Positions 26,101 to 38,118 of a DNA stretch of 64,000 nt are shown piece after piece (the stretch's first letter is position 1; the number at the start of each line of letters is the position of its first letter). Source of the DNA: Tribonema minus (lineage: Eukaryota; Sar; Xanthophyceae; Tribonematales; Tribonemataceae); contig JAFCMP010000526.1 of assembly GCA_017506865.1 (NCBI GenBank), forward strand, positions 372,001-436,000, in the 5' to 3' direction. The notes below the pieces were generated by a model, which worked only from the letters and a program-made list of their open reading frames with translations, was not told where the DNA came from and did not search any database. The position numbers and the translations under genes were made by a program.

Positions 26101-29100
26101 ACCCAATGTGTACTACTCAAGTAGGGGATTTGTCTGCAGAGCGCATTGAAATGAATGGTTTCATATACACTTCGACATAGCAAAAAATAGGAACTTTCAT
26201 TCATCATCCCCGCATGTGCTGAGAGTCTGTTGGGCAGAGATGTACGGAAGCCGAGTCGTTCGAGCTTCCATTGCCTGCTTGCCTGCATAGCTTGAGCTGC
26301 CACAAGGATAATGCAACATGCGTGCGTTCACTGCACCCTCAGACGCGTTGAAGCACCATCGAGCACCACAACTGTTGACATTACAAAAACAACGTAGCGA
26401 GGTATGCAGATGCACTGGCCCAGGATACTGCTGTCTGCAAGTGCTTTCCGAGTTCAAATCCCCATAAAAACAAGGCCACTAGTAACATCAAATGGCTGAG
26501 CGGACTTTCAACCACTTAAACTAGCAGGAGCCACTTAGGTAAAGACCTTGTGCAAGAACAGAGATTGTTGCTGAAGATGCTCACATTCATGGCCAAGTTG
26601 GTGTCTATGAGCAGCCTGCGCTAGCCCGTTAAACATGACCAATGTGCTTATCGCGATGGCTACTCCAGCTCACTGCAACACAATGAGGGGGGCACATACA
26701 CCTACTTCAAAGTTTTGTAGAGGTACTAAAATCGTACATTATCGCACATGCCCACCTTAGCTCGCCAAATGTGGCGGTCAGCATGCGCACCATCGGCCCA
26801 GCAGATCTGTGCACGCGCATGAAGTCGAGCACCTTGGTCCACAGCAGCAGGGCTGTCAAGGACTCTAACGCTGTCCATGCTGCTCCCGTACTCTCCGTGA
26901 CGGAGTCCTGGCTACTAGCCCACAAACTGAGTATTGTGGATGCCATGAATGATACATTGAGCAGCACAGCCATGTACGACCAGGGGTCCCCGCCCAGATA
27001 GTCAGCAAGGCCTGCCCAGCAATTTCTGTGCGCCCGCATTGCGTGCCGAATCCCCCTAGCCTCATCCCCAAACCACAGCAGCCAAGGAAAGAAGAGGAAT
27101 CGGGCCAACTGCGCGACGCCGCTGATGTACATCAGCAGCAAAGCGGACTCTGAATTATAGTCAACAGGCACCTGTGATAGCAGTAAGGTGAGCATCATGT
27201 AAAAATGCCAGCACCCAGCCTTCTCCAGGGCCCTTTGCACCTGCCCCTCGTTCCACAGCACGCGGACCAGCGACTGCAGCACGTTGGAGGTGAAGAGGTC
27301 GCGGTCGTTCAAGCGGCCGGCGATGCGCACGCATCTGCTGACGAGCTCGATGGCGCCGCTGGACCTGACGGGCAGCACAAACTGCGCCGTCTCTCGCTGG
27401 GCTCGCTCCCTGGACCCGGCGACTGCCTTGAAGGCCGTCACGAACAGGTGCACCAGCAGCACGGGGGTGAAGAGCACAAAGGTGCCCAGTGCGTGCACGG
27501 CCGACGCCGCGCGCCGGAGGCTGCGCATCAGACACCCGCGCTTGGCCTGCTTGCTTTGCTCAGCAGCATGCTGAGCGGACCGCATGCGCTCCTGCAAGGC
27601 CAGCGGGAGCAGCGTATCCTCGTGGGTGACACCGGTCCATAGAAACGTCGTGCGGAAGTCGCGGGGGGAGCCTGAGGCTGCGCGGGCCGTGACGATTGCC
27701 TCTGGCTGATCCGCCAGCAGGGTCCACATGGCGTCCTTTTCCATGCGGCGCACGCACTCGACGCCGTATGGCTGGTTGGCAGGGACGAGGCTCACGTTCT
27801 GTTCAAGCGCAGGGTTGAGCGGGGCCCCAGGCGCGGCACAGGGCAAGCGTACAGAGAACATTTGGTACGGCTGTGGGTGTGACATGTCATTGAGTGACTA
27901 GCAAAACACCAACAATTCTGACCGTGCAGTAAATCGCTCCAGAAGTCAAAAGCAAATCGGCACAGTTTTGTAAAACGTCAGTTGTCGCAGGCTTGCTTGC
28001 ACCTGCATGCACAGAGTCATCTATCAGCATGCACTAGGGCTGTTGTGGCTGCCAGATGAAACTGGGGCTTGCGCAACGGTTGGCTCTGGTAAGATAACTT
28101 TGATTTGACAACTTCATGCTGGTACTGTAGGCGTCTCTGATTATGGTTGGTGAACTCCCCCCCCCCCCCCTGTTCCCCTCCTGTTTCTAGATGTTCCTGA
28201 CATTTTCTGCTGAAGACACCGATGTGGCCTTGTTGCACCAAGGCCATATTGTGGCCTTGTTGCAGCATTGTGACCTTGTTGCAACAAGGCCACAATAAAT
28301 TGCTTTAGATCAGTGCTGTGATTGGCCTGATGCTGCGGATTGTTCGCTGATCGGGCCTGTGCCGGCCTGCTACCGATATGAAAACGCCGAGTATAAGCCG
28401 GACTTTGCGTAAATCCTGTTCTATCATCGACCAGAAGCCCCCCTTTATGTCCGGAGGTTTGGGCGAGGGATCCCCATAGCCAGCCATGTACAATTTTGTG
28501 CGAGCGCTTCATCGTGCAGATTGGTGGAAATTGGTTGCAAAAGTGTAAGCTGCGCTTGAAGCGGGGCAGAGAGTTGTAGTAAATGAATCAATTCCGCGTC
28601 GAGGCCTGAATCACTGCCAACTCAATGGAAGTGTAACCCAACCTCATACCATGCAGTGCTGCACATGCCATTCTGCATGACGCTGTTGAATACTGCTGTT
28701 ACAGCCGTATAAAGTATGTCTCAACTACTAGTATTCGCGCTGGAGTAACTGCCAGCTTTTGCCAAAAGGCCAAGGCTATGTTGCACATTGTCAAGTCAGC
28801 CCTGCATACATTTCCTGTATGATGAAATGTAAGAATTATAGTAGTGGACAATACGAACACAATAGACATTCTACAGCCACTAGTGGTTGACAGTCACCAC
28901 ATGAATTTGATGTCCATGGGGACAACGAGCCTCTTGGCAGGCAGCCAACACCAGGCGCCACCTCCCCTCGCACACTACTCACAGCGTTCAAATGAGTTTT
29001 TCTGCCACCGGCATTTGAGCAACTGACGCTGCTCTCTTGCTGACGACACCCTCATCAGCTTGGCGCAGTGCTGCTGGCAGGAATGATGCTTAAAGAGTGA

Positions 29101-32100
29101 AGGAATCTCTCTCTGCTGATGCAAGTGCGTCCACCACTGGCAGTGTACGTACCCAATTCCTCGCTTGCGTAAGTAGGCTGATGCCATGCCAGCCTGGATC
29201 CCCCCCCCCTCCCCGGGCCCGCGGAAGGCGTCCTGCTCAGAACACAGCCACGGTCTCACAGACTGCAGTGCGCCTGACACACACTGAGATGAGATGCTTC
29301 ACGGTGCAGCAGGGAGCTTTGCTGCTTGCTGCATAGACTGCTAAAAGCAAGCCAGCGCGCGCGCCACGAGTAGTGCAGCAGTACAACGTACTACGTCTCT
29401 GTTTTTGCAGTAATGGTGTTGTGTTGTGGCGGTGTTGCAGCCGCTGGGCGCTGTGGTCACACCAAGATCAGCAGCTGCTGCCTTGGCGCACCTGAGCGCA
29501 GTTGACACACACGTTTTCCTGAAGCCAGCCAATTGCAGCTGAGCAGGTGATGCGATACGCATCACCCAAAGGTGAAAAAAGGTTATGTAATTTCTTGTGC
29601 GCCTCTCTTGGACAGACTACTAGTAGTGCGGCACCTCCGAGCCGGCGCCGGTCGGGTCACAACTTGAACTTCTTGAAGGTTTGTGACGCAGATCAACCAC
29701 TGGCAGATACCACCTGTCAGATCACTCGCCGATCCAGAAGGTAGAAGACAAAAATATGGTTCATGCTACAGTCTTCAAAGTTTGGCAATTGGTCCTCTCG
29801 AAACCTTTAAGGAAGGTGCTAGGTACTGTAACAGGGGACTTCAAGCAAGCTTACTTACTAATGTAGTAGGCTACACTTCTACGAGCGCAGCAGTCACTGT
29901 TACAGCGTGTTGCATGACCAGATCCTTTTGTGGGTTGCACCACTTGACAACACCATAATCAGAATGAAAGAATCATCGACAACGTACCACCCCGATGATG
30001 GTAGTTACCCCTTGTGTTCTACTCAGACTGGCACAATGAGATCCTGTGCACCAAAGAACCCACATAAATAAAGCCTGGCAAGCATCTGGCACGTGCAGTC
30101 CTCTTAGGGCTTGTGCAAGTGTGTGGCAGGCATGCAACGTATGTATAACCTGACATGAATGTGGCTTGTTATGTTGCACTTGATGCTGCCAGTGAGGACG
30201 CTACTGTACAACACAATAATGGAGCCATCGTGGCTCTTCACCAAACCAAGAAAAATAACTCATTACTTGATTATTAGTCAAGTACCCTTTTCAAGTGCAG
30301 TGTGCGGCACAGGTCGTCATAGCAGTAGCTCTCGCCCTCCTTGCAGCGCTCACAGCACCGCATGGAGCATGTGCTGGTCTGACGAATTGCTTCGAAGTTC
30401 CTGACAATCATGACTCTTTGGAAGTGGCTGACGGTAGTGACCTTGGCTCAGCGACACATTGTCAAGGTGCTTCAGGCAACGCAAACCACATGCGCCCAAC
30501 ACGGCACATTTAGTGCTGTTCATAGGCACAATGTTATCCTTCAGGTAATGCCAGCGATGGCGGGTTGCTCCACTGCCCCTCCTCGGCGCAGGCAGCCTGC
30601 CCTCTTGTCTTGAGATTTTTCGCTGTCAAAAACAGACTCAAATAATTTGACTTTGACTTAACACGTCTGTGCAATTTCTACAGCTCAAGCGTCTACAGTA
30701 GTGGCTTTTTCAAACGCCGCATGTTTGATTATAAAAATAATTCAGTGACCTTTCAGCCCCTCCCCTCGCATCCCCTGCCTTGCGGTAATTGCTTAATTGA
30801 TGTGCTGCCAAAACTCATGCTTTGACAGTACTGTGTTGTGTCAGATCAAATCTTGAAGGACAACAGTGGCATCCATGTCCCCATCTTGTCAAAAGTCCCT
30901 TGTCGTATACTTGGGGTGCTGACTTCGCCTCACATTTTTGTGCCAGGCAATCCCCCCTACCCCGTCCCCCCCTCATTTGCCATTGAAGCATGTGTGGTGC
31001 TGTAACGCACGCAACTCACAACCATTGTGGTTCATATACTTCCTCTGACCCGATTTATTGAACAAATCACTCAGCAACTTTGAGGATGAAGAAAAATGCT
31101 GTGTAAGCCTTTGAAGTGGCAGAATCAACCTTACCTTTATGAAGTCAACTGCCAGTTCCCTGAAGTTGAGCAGCAGCTGGTCCGGGAGGACGTCTCTGAT
31201 GGTGAAGCTGGCAAGCAGGTGGCCGCAGTGTCTATTGGAGTACGATGTCGGCACATGCATCCACGCCAGCTCCAGCACTTTGAGGATCAGCGCTGTCGCC
31301 ACCGGACAAGCGCACGCTGCAGCGTAATGCAGCGGCAGCAGCTTATTGACCCCGTCCGCCATCGTGGTGCAAAGTTGAACGCGCCACCAGTTGTAGCCGT
31401 CGTCGCGCAGCGTCAGCAGGACGCGTGCCGTGGTCCGCCACTGATGCTTTATGGCCCACATCAGTGCTGTGCCAGCAGGGACTCCATGCTGGGCAGCACT
31501 GCGCTGTTTGGCACCGGCGGCGCTCGCATCTCCGGCTGGCACTTGTACTTGGTGGCTTTGGGGGCTCCAAACGTGCATATCTCGAAGTAGAGCTGGCTGT
31601 ACTTGAAGGGCTGCCACGCATAGGGCAGCCACTGTATCTTGGGCCTCTCTGCGGTCTGATCATTGTGACGCATGCGGATTCAGGGGTATACACAGAAGCT
31701 TTTAGTGTCGGGACAAGCCTGGGCAGTTACAGTGCGTGACCGAGGCCAGCGACGCGAGAATATTTTTCTTACACAATGCACGATTAACTTCGAGTTCAAC
31801 TTGGAGTTGCTGCGTGCCGATGCTCACCATTGGTGCTGCCCATCTTGTGTACCCATTTGCACAGCAGCTCCTGCACGATCACCTCGTCACAGAGGACTGC
31901 GGCATCTACGGCAACCGCATCAGCCAGAAGGAGCAGCACCACCTCTGTGGCTTCCTTCAAGCTGCCATCAGGACAGCTCACGTACGCGTCCAGTGCCGCC
32001 CTCAGTGGCGAGACAAACACGCCAACGTGCGAGTCGTGCCTGCAGCTGGCGTATTGCAGCAGCAGCCTGCACAATTGCAACACGTGTGATCGGATGAGTG

Positions 32101-32496
32101 TCACGTTACACCAGGAAACAGAGGTAGACGACAATTTCCATACCTGGTGGCAGGATTCAAGAGCTTGCATTACTTGAGAAAGAACGCTGTAGACGATTGC
32201 CAAGAATTTGCAGCGCATCCCCTGCAAGCGCCACTAATTACAGCTCACAAGATAAATAGTTCGCACCTGCACATGGCTGTATCATGTCGCTCTATTGCTG
32301 TGTGCAGCAGCTGCACCCCCCATCCGTCGGCTTGCACAGCTTGTGCGGCGATTGGGTTCCCAGGCTCCCCCAGCACTGTTCTGGTCCCTTCAACATCTCC
32401 GACCTGAAGCCGCTCCAGCGCTCTCGCCTGTGCTTCGAGCACCTCATCAACAGCAATGTTACTCTCTAGCGCGCCTAGACGATCTGCTGCGGTCAT
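23192..32496 (-). CDS. Ankyrin-repeat/TRP-like cation channel (7 exons)
   Basis: Exons in transcription order: 32496-32267, 32066-31828, about 31648-31135, 27870-26756, 25814-25634, 25227-25079, 23444-23192, about 890 residues. The ATG at 32496 follows an in-frame TAA. Exons 1-3 form an ankyrin-like N-terminus (LLHTAIERHDTAMCRLLL; LLPLHYAAACACPVATALIL). Exon 4 carries hydrophobic helices and the S4-S5-like LLLWTKVLDFMRVHRSAGP. Exon 5 has the next helix (SFLVIVAVCGVAFANALYVI) and pore loop. Exon 6 has the last helix, ending GLLNLIVALLTDR. Exon 7 starts LRANPTAEWTLERARVV, like the segment after the last TRP helix. Junctions 1-2 and 3-7 are in phase. In exon 3 the coding pattern moves from one frame (31648 to about 31480) to another (about 31490 to 31135), so an indel or missed splice is likely there. 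Exact TRP subfamily is not determinable here. Confidence 0.82.
23910..24480. repeat. Degenerate GAGTACT-rich repeat block in the last intron of the channel gene
   Basis: An AT-richer stretch with at least three diverged units of roughly 50 bp, each with GAGTA(C/G)TAGA, CACTCCC, AAATTGAAAA-like and ACACGAGT parts in order (about 23985-24050, 24300-24360, 24355-24420). Repeats of this kind occur in subterminal parts of some hAT transposons, but I see no terminal inverted repeats or transposase, so the origin is open. Confidence 0.5.
28228..28302. repeat. Short inverted/direct repeat cluster able to form a hairpin
   Basis: GGCCTTGTTGCA occurs three times with small changes and its complement TGCAACAAGGCC closes the cluster. 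It lies in the 3.3 kb intron 31134-27871 of the channel gene. A strong stem is possible; no promoter or small-RNA signal is visible. Confidence 0.55.
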
Positions 32497-32697
32497 CCAC
32501 GGCAAGATTGTTTTCCTCGGTGAAGGGAGACTCCCTTCCGGTTAACAAGAAATGTCTTCTGTCTTATGTCTCATGTCAACAAAAAAACTTTGCTGGAACT
32601 TCAACTTCAGACCCGCACGAGTTGAAGTTGAAGCTGAAGTTCATAACAAAAACTCATTTGCTGTTGCTTTGCCTTGCCGCCAAATGAATGTCTAGCG
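32497..32697. promoter_or_regulatory. Divergent intergenic region between channel and exonuclease genes
   Basis: Only about 200 bp separate the two start codons, so both promoters or 5' leaders must share it. It contains the word TTGAAGTTGAAG and its complement AACTTCAACTTCA facing each other (about 32598-32642), an imperfect inverted repeat. No TATA-like box is convincing. Confidence 0.55.
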
Positions 32698-35600
32698 ATG
32701 GATTGCGATGGCCTTCGCATCAGCGCAAGAAGGCTGCCAGGGGCAGATCTCGAGAACGTGGAGGTAACCGATGACAACGAGGCGCTGCTGCTCGACAGCA
32801 GATGCATAGCGCTGGATTGTGAGATGGTGTGGGCGAACAAGCAGCCTGCTGAAACCACGCTCAGGCCAGTGGTTGTAAGCATTGGTGTCGTTGACACAGA
32901 GGTGAGCAGGCAGGGTCGCATTCATCAATTATAGACCGGTGCAAATCATGGCAGCTGTAGGCGCAGCTCGTCAATCCCAGTGGTCGATTTCGCTGCTATG
33001 TAAGTTGCCGCATGTACCTCCGCTTCGTCTCACCGAATCGAGTACAATATCAGCTGAAAGCTGGCATCTTGTGCAAGGCTCTTCGCAATTGATCACCTCC
33101 TGCCATTGAATTTGGTGGCACGAGTAGTGCCCCTAGAGACATTGCCATCCTTTGACTTCACATGAAGCTGCAGAGAAAGCGCAGCAGGTGATGCCTGCCT
33201 CGCCACACAATATATCTGGAACCACAGCCTACAGCTTCTGCCACTGTGGTGCAGCTCTCGCAGCGTGTGCAGCTGGGGGGGAGAATCTGTTTTAACACGT
33301 TGCCATCATCACCCACCAGCAACAACAAAGTTCACCTCAGCTCTGCCCGCCAGGAGCGCTTCCCAGCCTGCCGTTGCGTTCAGCAGGATACTCTGCTGTC
33401 GCCATCACGTACGGCAGTCACCATTTCGCCCGCAACGGCGGCAACCTCCTGCTGACGTTACCAGCAGCAAAAGCAAGTTCCCCTCAGTTGTCCCCCCTCA
33501 GATTGCTTCCCAATGCCTGCCCTTGCGCGCAGCAGGATGATCTGCTGTCCCCATCACATAGACTACAACACTTTTGCCCGCACCGGCAGCAATTTTTTTC
33601 CTTCTGAATTGGAATTGAACCTCTGCCAAACATACAACAGAAGTACCGTACACACACTCACGCCCCGTTTGACGCGCCCTCCCCCCGCGCGAGCGCAGCT
33701 AGAAAACCTCCTGTACGCGAGGATCGCGGTGCCGCCGGACGTTGACATCGTCGACGACAGCTTTGCGCGCACCAGCGCCAACCTCCATCCCGACTGGACC
33801 AAAGGCATCCCGCACACGACAGCGCAGGTGCTCTTTCGGACTATGGTGCAGCGCGCGGGCACCGTCGTGGGCTGGCAGCTGGACGGCGATCTTGAAGTTC
33901 TGGGGTTTGAGGTTGCGGCGGCAGCGCTCAGGGCGGGGCGGCGGCTCAGCGTGGATTTCGGCGGCGGCGTAAGCGTGCGCGTCGTGGATCTGAGCGATCA
34001 CTTCCGGTCGCTGCACAACAGCAAGGTGCGCGCGCGCGGTTTCTTCTCGCCTGCTGCGTGGCCGCGCGTAGTCTTAGTAGGGCTGGGTACAAGGGGCACT
34101 TGAGATGTCACACAAAGCCAGCTATGGAGAAGAGTAACCCTAACCCCAAACCCTAACCTTAACCCTAATTCTGTGCGCACGGCCCTCGATGACCGCAGCC
34201 CCATGTGGCACCGGCACGCGGACCCCGCCACCACAAACAGTTACAAACAGTTACAAACCATGACGCACAGCACAAATACGCTCTACCGCAGCACCTTGAA
34301 TAAACGCTCAACGTGCTCCACGCTCACAGCGTTGCGCAGTGGTGGCTGATGATGACTGCCTCGCTGATGACTGCGCACGTTGCCACTGCGCATATGTGAA
34401 AGCATGCGGCAGAAACCGCAAAGACACGTGATCCCAGCTACAAGTTCATCACACAATGCGTAGCGCGCCGCTCCCGCATCTCTGACGACGGCGCTGCGCA
34501 GTTTCAGCCATTGGAGGCGTATTGAAAGGTTTTTTGAGGACCGTCCCACTGGCACAGGCGTGAGTACCACGCCGCCGTGCACATCACTAGTACACGACAA
34601 AGAGCGATTCCAATGACACTCGACGCAGCAGAACACACACAACGTGCTCAACCTGGCCGCGCTCGCGCACCGCCGCGTGCTCGCTGCTCGCAGTGCCAGC
34701 TGTCGGAGGCGTATCGCGCGGTGTTTGAGGACCGCCCCGCTGAGCACTGGGGCACACACCTCGCCGCCGTGCACTTCACTAGTACACAACAGAGCAATCC
34801 CAATGACGCTCGATGCGGCTGAACACACGTGACGCGCTGCTGCACCGCCGCGTGCCCGCCGTTTTGCAGTGCCAGCTGTCGGAGGCGTACCGCCCCGCTG
34901 AGCACTGGTGTCCGCCGGTCGAGGACTAGCAACTTGCCGCCACAACAGACTCTTGTTTTGACTATGCCATTTGACTCGTTGCTCCTGCAACACTACCGCG
35001 CAGTGTCAGCTGTCAGAGGCGTACCGCGCGGTGTTCGAGGACCGCCCCGCTCAGCACTGGGGCGCGCACCACGCCGCCGCCGACGCGCGCCTCTGCATGG
35101 AGCTGTTCCGCCGGTGGCGCCGCGGCGGCTGCCCGCGGAGCGTCCCCTTGAACTTGAAGTTCTACGTGGTGAACGTGCACGGGCTGCGGCGGGGCGGCGC
35201 GCACCAGGAGCGTCACCAGACGCTATTTGAATATCTGCGGCCCGAGCGGGGGAACAGGGGGGTGGTGCTGGAGCAGGATGATGGCCGCAACTTCAAGTGA
35301 GTACTCGTTGATTAACATCCTTGCTCAGGGTGCGAAAACGCCCAGATGGTGTATGTTCATGGACTTGCGACGAGATTCTACACGTGTCTTTGTGAACGCC
35401 TTGAAAGTCTCAATGCACATTTGAATACTACTGTCGTAGATGACGCGATTTGGTGGAGAGGAAAACGCGCTGCGACACGGGCGCCGTTTTGCGCGCCATG
35501 ACCGCAAGTGAGCATCGAGCCTTTGCATATAAACTTCATGCTTGAAGTATCCGTGTACATGTCCTCATACACTTGGCAAGACCAAATGTAAACATGTTTG

Positions 35601-36147
35601 TCTCTCACAGAAAAGAGAGGAGGATAGGCCGGCGGGGGGGGGCGCGGGGGCTTTGCTACCATCATCATCACACGCTGCCGTGCTCTTGGGAGCACTTCAC
35701 TCTTTCTGGACAAAAGTCTGCACTGACCTCCAATCATTTCCTCGCCGTTGTGACACATACACCACTGAATGAGCGGCGATTGCCTGCTCTTTCCTAGGGA
35801 ATCTCCTGATGGCAGCACTGGTATTGCAAGCTTTCGTCGCCCCTCCTCCCCCCCCCCTCTGCGCGCCTTGTACTCTATTCAGGTAATCTCGCTTGAGGGG
35901 CGCAAATCCCATGCACCCATCCCGCACCCCACTGAATCTACCCCCCCCCCTTTTGCTCAGACTCAAGTTCAGGGAGGAGAATGAGAGGGCGGCGTACATG
36001 TGCATCGTGAGGCGGCGCATGCAGGCGGCGCACGAGGACCTCGGCCCGAGCCTCCCCGCGCAGGAGTCGGGGAGCGAGAAAGTGACCGCGGCCGTGCGCT
36101 ACAGCTGCCGCCTGTTCACCGCGCACCTGTACGAGATCACGCGGTGA
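32698..36147 (+). CDS. DEDDh 3'-5' exonuclease, REX-like (4 exons, 336 aa)
   Basis: Exons 32698-32901, 33699-34025, 35004-35296 and 35961-36147 join in phases 0, 0 and 2. The first ATG of the open frame is at 32698. Family signature residues are in order. ALDCEMVW gives D40 and E42 (Exo I). GWQLDGDLEVL gives the Exo II aspartate, probably D132. AHHAAADARLCMELF gives H199-x4-D204 (Exo III). SIGVVDTE before the first junction also fits REX-type RNA exonucleases. The enzyme would hydrolyse RNA (or DNA) from the 3' end with two metal ions; the substrate is not inferable. The C-terminal 100 residues are charged and unrecognised. Intron 2 carries three decaying copies of the start of exon 3, and the region after the stop carries decaying copies of exon 4. 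Confidence 0.88.
34133..34169 (+). repeat. Interstitial telomere-type tract in intron 2 of the exonuclease
   Basis: Four to five CCCTAA-like units, one expanded (CCCCAAA) and one changed (CCTTAA), inside the intron 34026-35003. Confidence 0.85.
34497..34935 (+). repeat. Three decaying upstream copies of the start of exonuclease exon 3
   Basis: The true exon begins at 35004 after CGCAG and reads CQLSEAYRAVFEDRPAQHWG. Upstream, the segments near 34498-34560, 34690-34770 and 34863-34925 match the same GCAG junction and coding edge with growing divergence, the farthest being the most decayed. The flanks (GAACACAC, CGCTGCTGCACCGCCGCG) are repeated too, so the unit is junction plus intron, about 130-190 bp. 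The second copy still reads CQLSEAYRAVFEDRPAEHWG. Confidence 0.88.
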
Positions 36148-36269
36148 CAGTTAAGGGGGGGCGGGGGGGTAGGGGGCGGCTGGCTTCAACTCCTGCATGG
36201 TTCCTCGGCAGTGGTAACCCTATAGGCCTGCTAAGCTGGTGCTTGACGGCCTGATGTGCGCGCGCCTGC

Positions 36270-36525
36270 TGTTGCCAAGTGCGTGCGTGCAGCTTCCGCC
36301 TATCGGCGATGGGGAGGTGACCGCACATGTGCGGTGGAGCTGCTGCCGCCTATTTACTGCGCACCTAAACAAGATCACGCGGTGACGACGGAAGGGGGCG
36401 GGCGTGGGGGAAGCCACCATGGCAAGAGCGACGTCGAAGGGGGGGGCGTCTCAATTAGAGGCTACCCTGTTGTCCGCCCGCCCGTCGCCAAGTGCGTGCC
36501 CCTACACCTGCGGTGATGGGGGCAA
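36270..36525 (+). repeat. Decaying downstream copies of exonuclease exon 4 and its 3' flank
   Basis: The segment 36306-36400 repeats the end of exon 4 (GAGGTGACCGC, GCTGCCGCCT, ATCACGCGGTGAC) and the G-rich flank after the stop, with frame-destroying changes. A shorter third copy follows near 36485-36525 (CCAAGTGCGTG, CGGTGATGGGG). Confidence 0.8.
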
Positions 36526-38118
36526 CGGGTTTGCGCCGACATGACTATAGCCGTTCTGGAGGGTAGCTAAACGTCAGGGCTAGCTGGCGCGTGACAGCCT
36601 GCACTGGGTCTGCGTCGGCAGGGCTAGAAACCCCAGTCAACCGAGGTGCTCTGTGCACGCCACGATGTGCACAAACTCGTTGCACACGCAGCAGACAGAT
36701 CACGGCCAACCTGACCAGCGCTGTGCACGAGCGGAGCGACGTTGGGGAGCTTGCACGAATTAGGGCTATGCTCTCGGATTAGCAAAACATGATCCCGCAG
36801 TGTTCGCCTGGTTGTCGCTCCTAAGGGTTGGCTCGCCCAAAGCGTGTATAGCGCTGCCGCGCCTGCTTTGCGCGCGCCTTACAGCTACGGCGCAACATCC
36901 AGGTCTCAACGAGGGGTGGGGCTAGCACTGGTGCATCCCAGGGGCCAGATTTCATGCGACACCACCGTTGCGCCACCAGTCCCACCATAGTTGAAGTTGA
37001 AGTTGACAAGCGGGCTGCTGCCGCCAACTTTGACCAAAGTGCGGGCGGAACGGCAATAGGCGTAGGTCTGATGCTTCGCCTAGGGCTTATAGGCACAGAT
37101 CTGATGCCTTGCCTAGGGCTTGAGGTGCGCGTGCCAGGCACGCACACACTGCCACAGCTGGTTGTTGCCGTGGCATGTGAAAGAATTATTTTACACGATG
37201 ACTGTTCCCCTCGCGCAGGGAGTAAAGCGCTTTGAGTGCTCTTGGTGTTGCTGATAGTACAGCGCTTTGTTGCCCTACCAATTCTGCTCAGGACTGCGCA
37301 TAGCACTGCTATGATATGTAGCAGGCCCACTGATGAAGTCACACTCCAAACGTGTGCCACCTGCAAACAATTCATGCCAGCTGACTGATGCAAGCGGAGT
37401 GTACATGTGACACTGCTGATGTGGAAGGACAGAATGGTCGACAAAATGGTCTTGCCAATCCCAGCCCCCCCCCTGCTGTTGAGGTCTCAACTCAAAGAAT
37501 AGGTGCAGCTCACTTCGCAAAGCTTCTTGCATGCAAATGCTCATGTAGTAATGCAAGTGCTTAAACTCATGCTTTTGACATCATGCATGGGAGCAGCTGT
37601 GTCAGCAAAGCAGCAAAGGTTCAAATCCATCTCATATCGTACGGACCTGTGTGATGATTCATAAATGATACACTGCGGGAAACTGGAAATGGGGCACAAG
37701 TAGACTGCAGACCTCAGAGGTGTGAAGGAGAGTCGAGCGTAGCAGCGGATGTGAGGCGTAAGCCACGGGGTAGGTATGGCAAGGCTGTTACCTCAGCGCT
37801 CAGTCAGGCCCACTCTAAGCAAGTTCTCAGGCGGCGGCAGCAGGGGTCCAGACGCGATTCTGCGCCTGAAGGCATGACGCCGACGCTTGGGCGTACAAGC
37901 ACGATGTACGCGCAACGCCATGTGAGCTGTGCTGAGAGCTCAACTGCTTTCGCTGCCAGCACTTCACATGTGAAGTAGAGCCCCCCCCCCCCCCCCCCCC
38001 CCCCCACCTCTGTGCATTCACACTGGCCGGCGCTGCATGCCCGCGCGAGTGATGACGCGCAGCACCCCCCCCCCCCCCCCCACACACACACACAGAAAGC
38101 ACTGCCGCCGAAGCGCCG
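36526..38118. other. Convergent intergenic spacer with poly-C runs
   Basis: No gene is seen between the exonuclease 3' repeats and the eIF2A stop. It holds a run of 25 C (37981-38005), a further C run followed by a short CA tract (38066-38095), and a TTGAAGTTGAAGTTGA word at about 36990. Confidence 0.6.

Noticed and set aside
37612-37632. tRNA B-box-like GGTTCAAATCC
   Set aside because: No A box or cloverleaf can be drawn upstream. A similar word at 26450-26463 fails in the same way.
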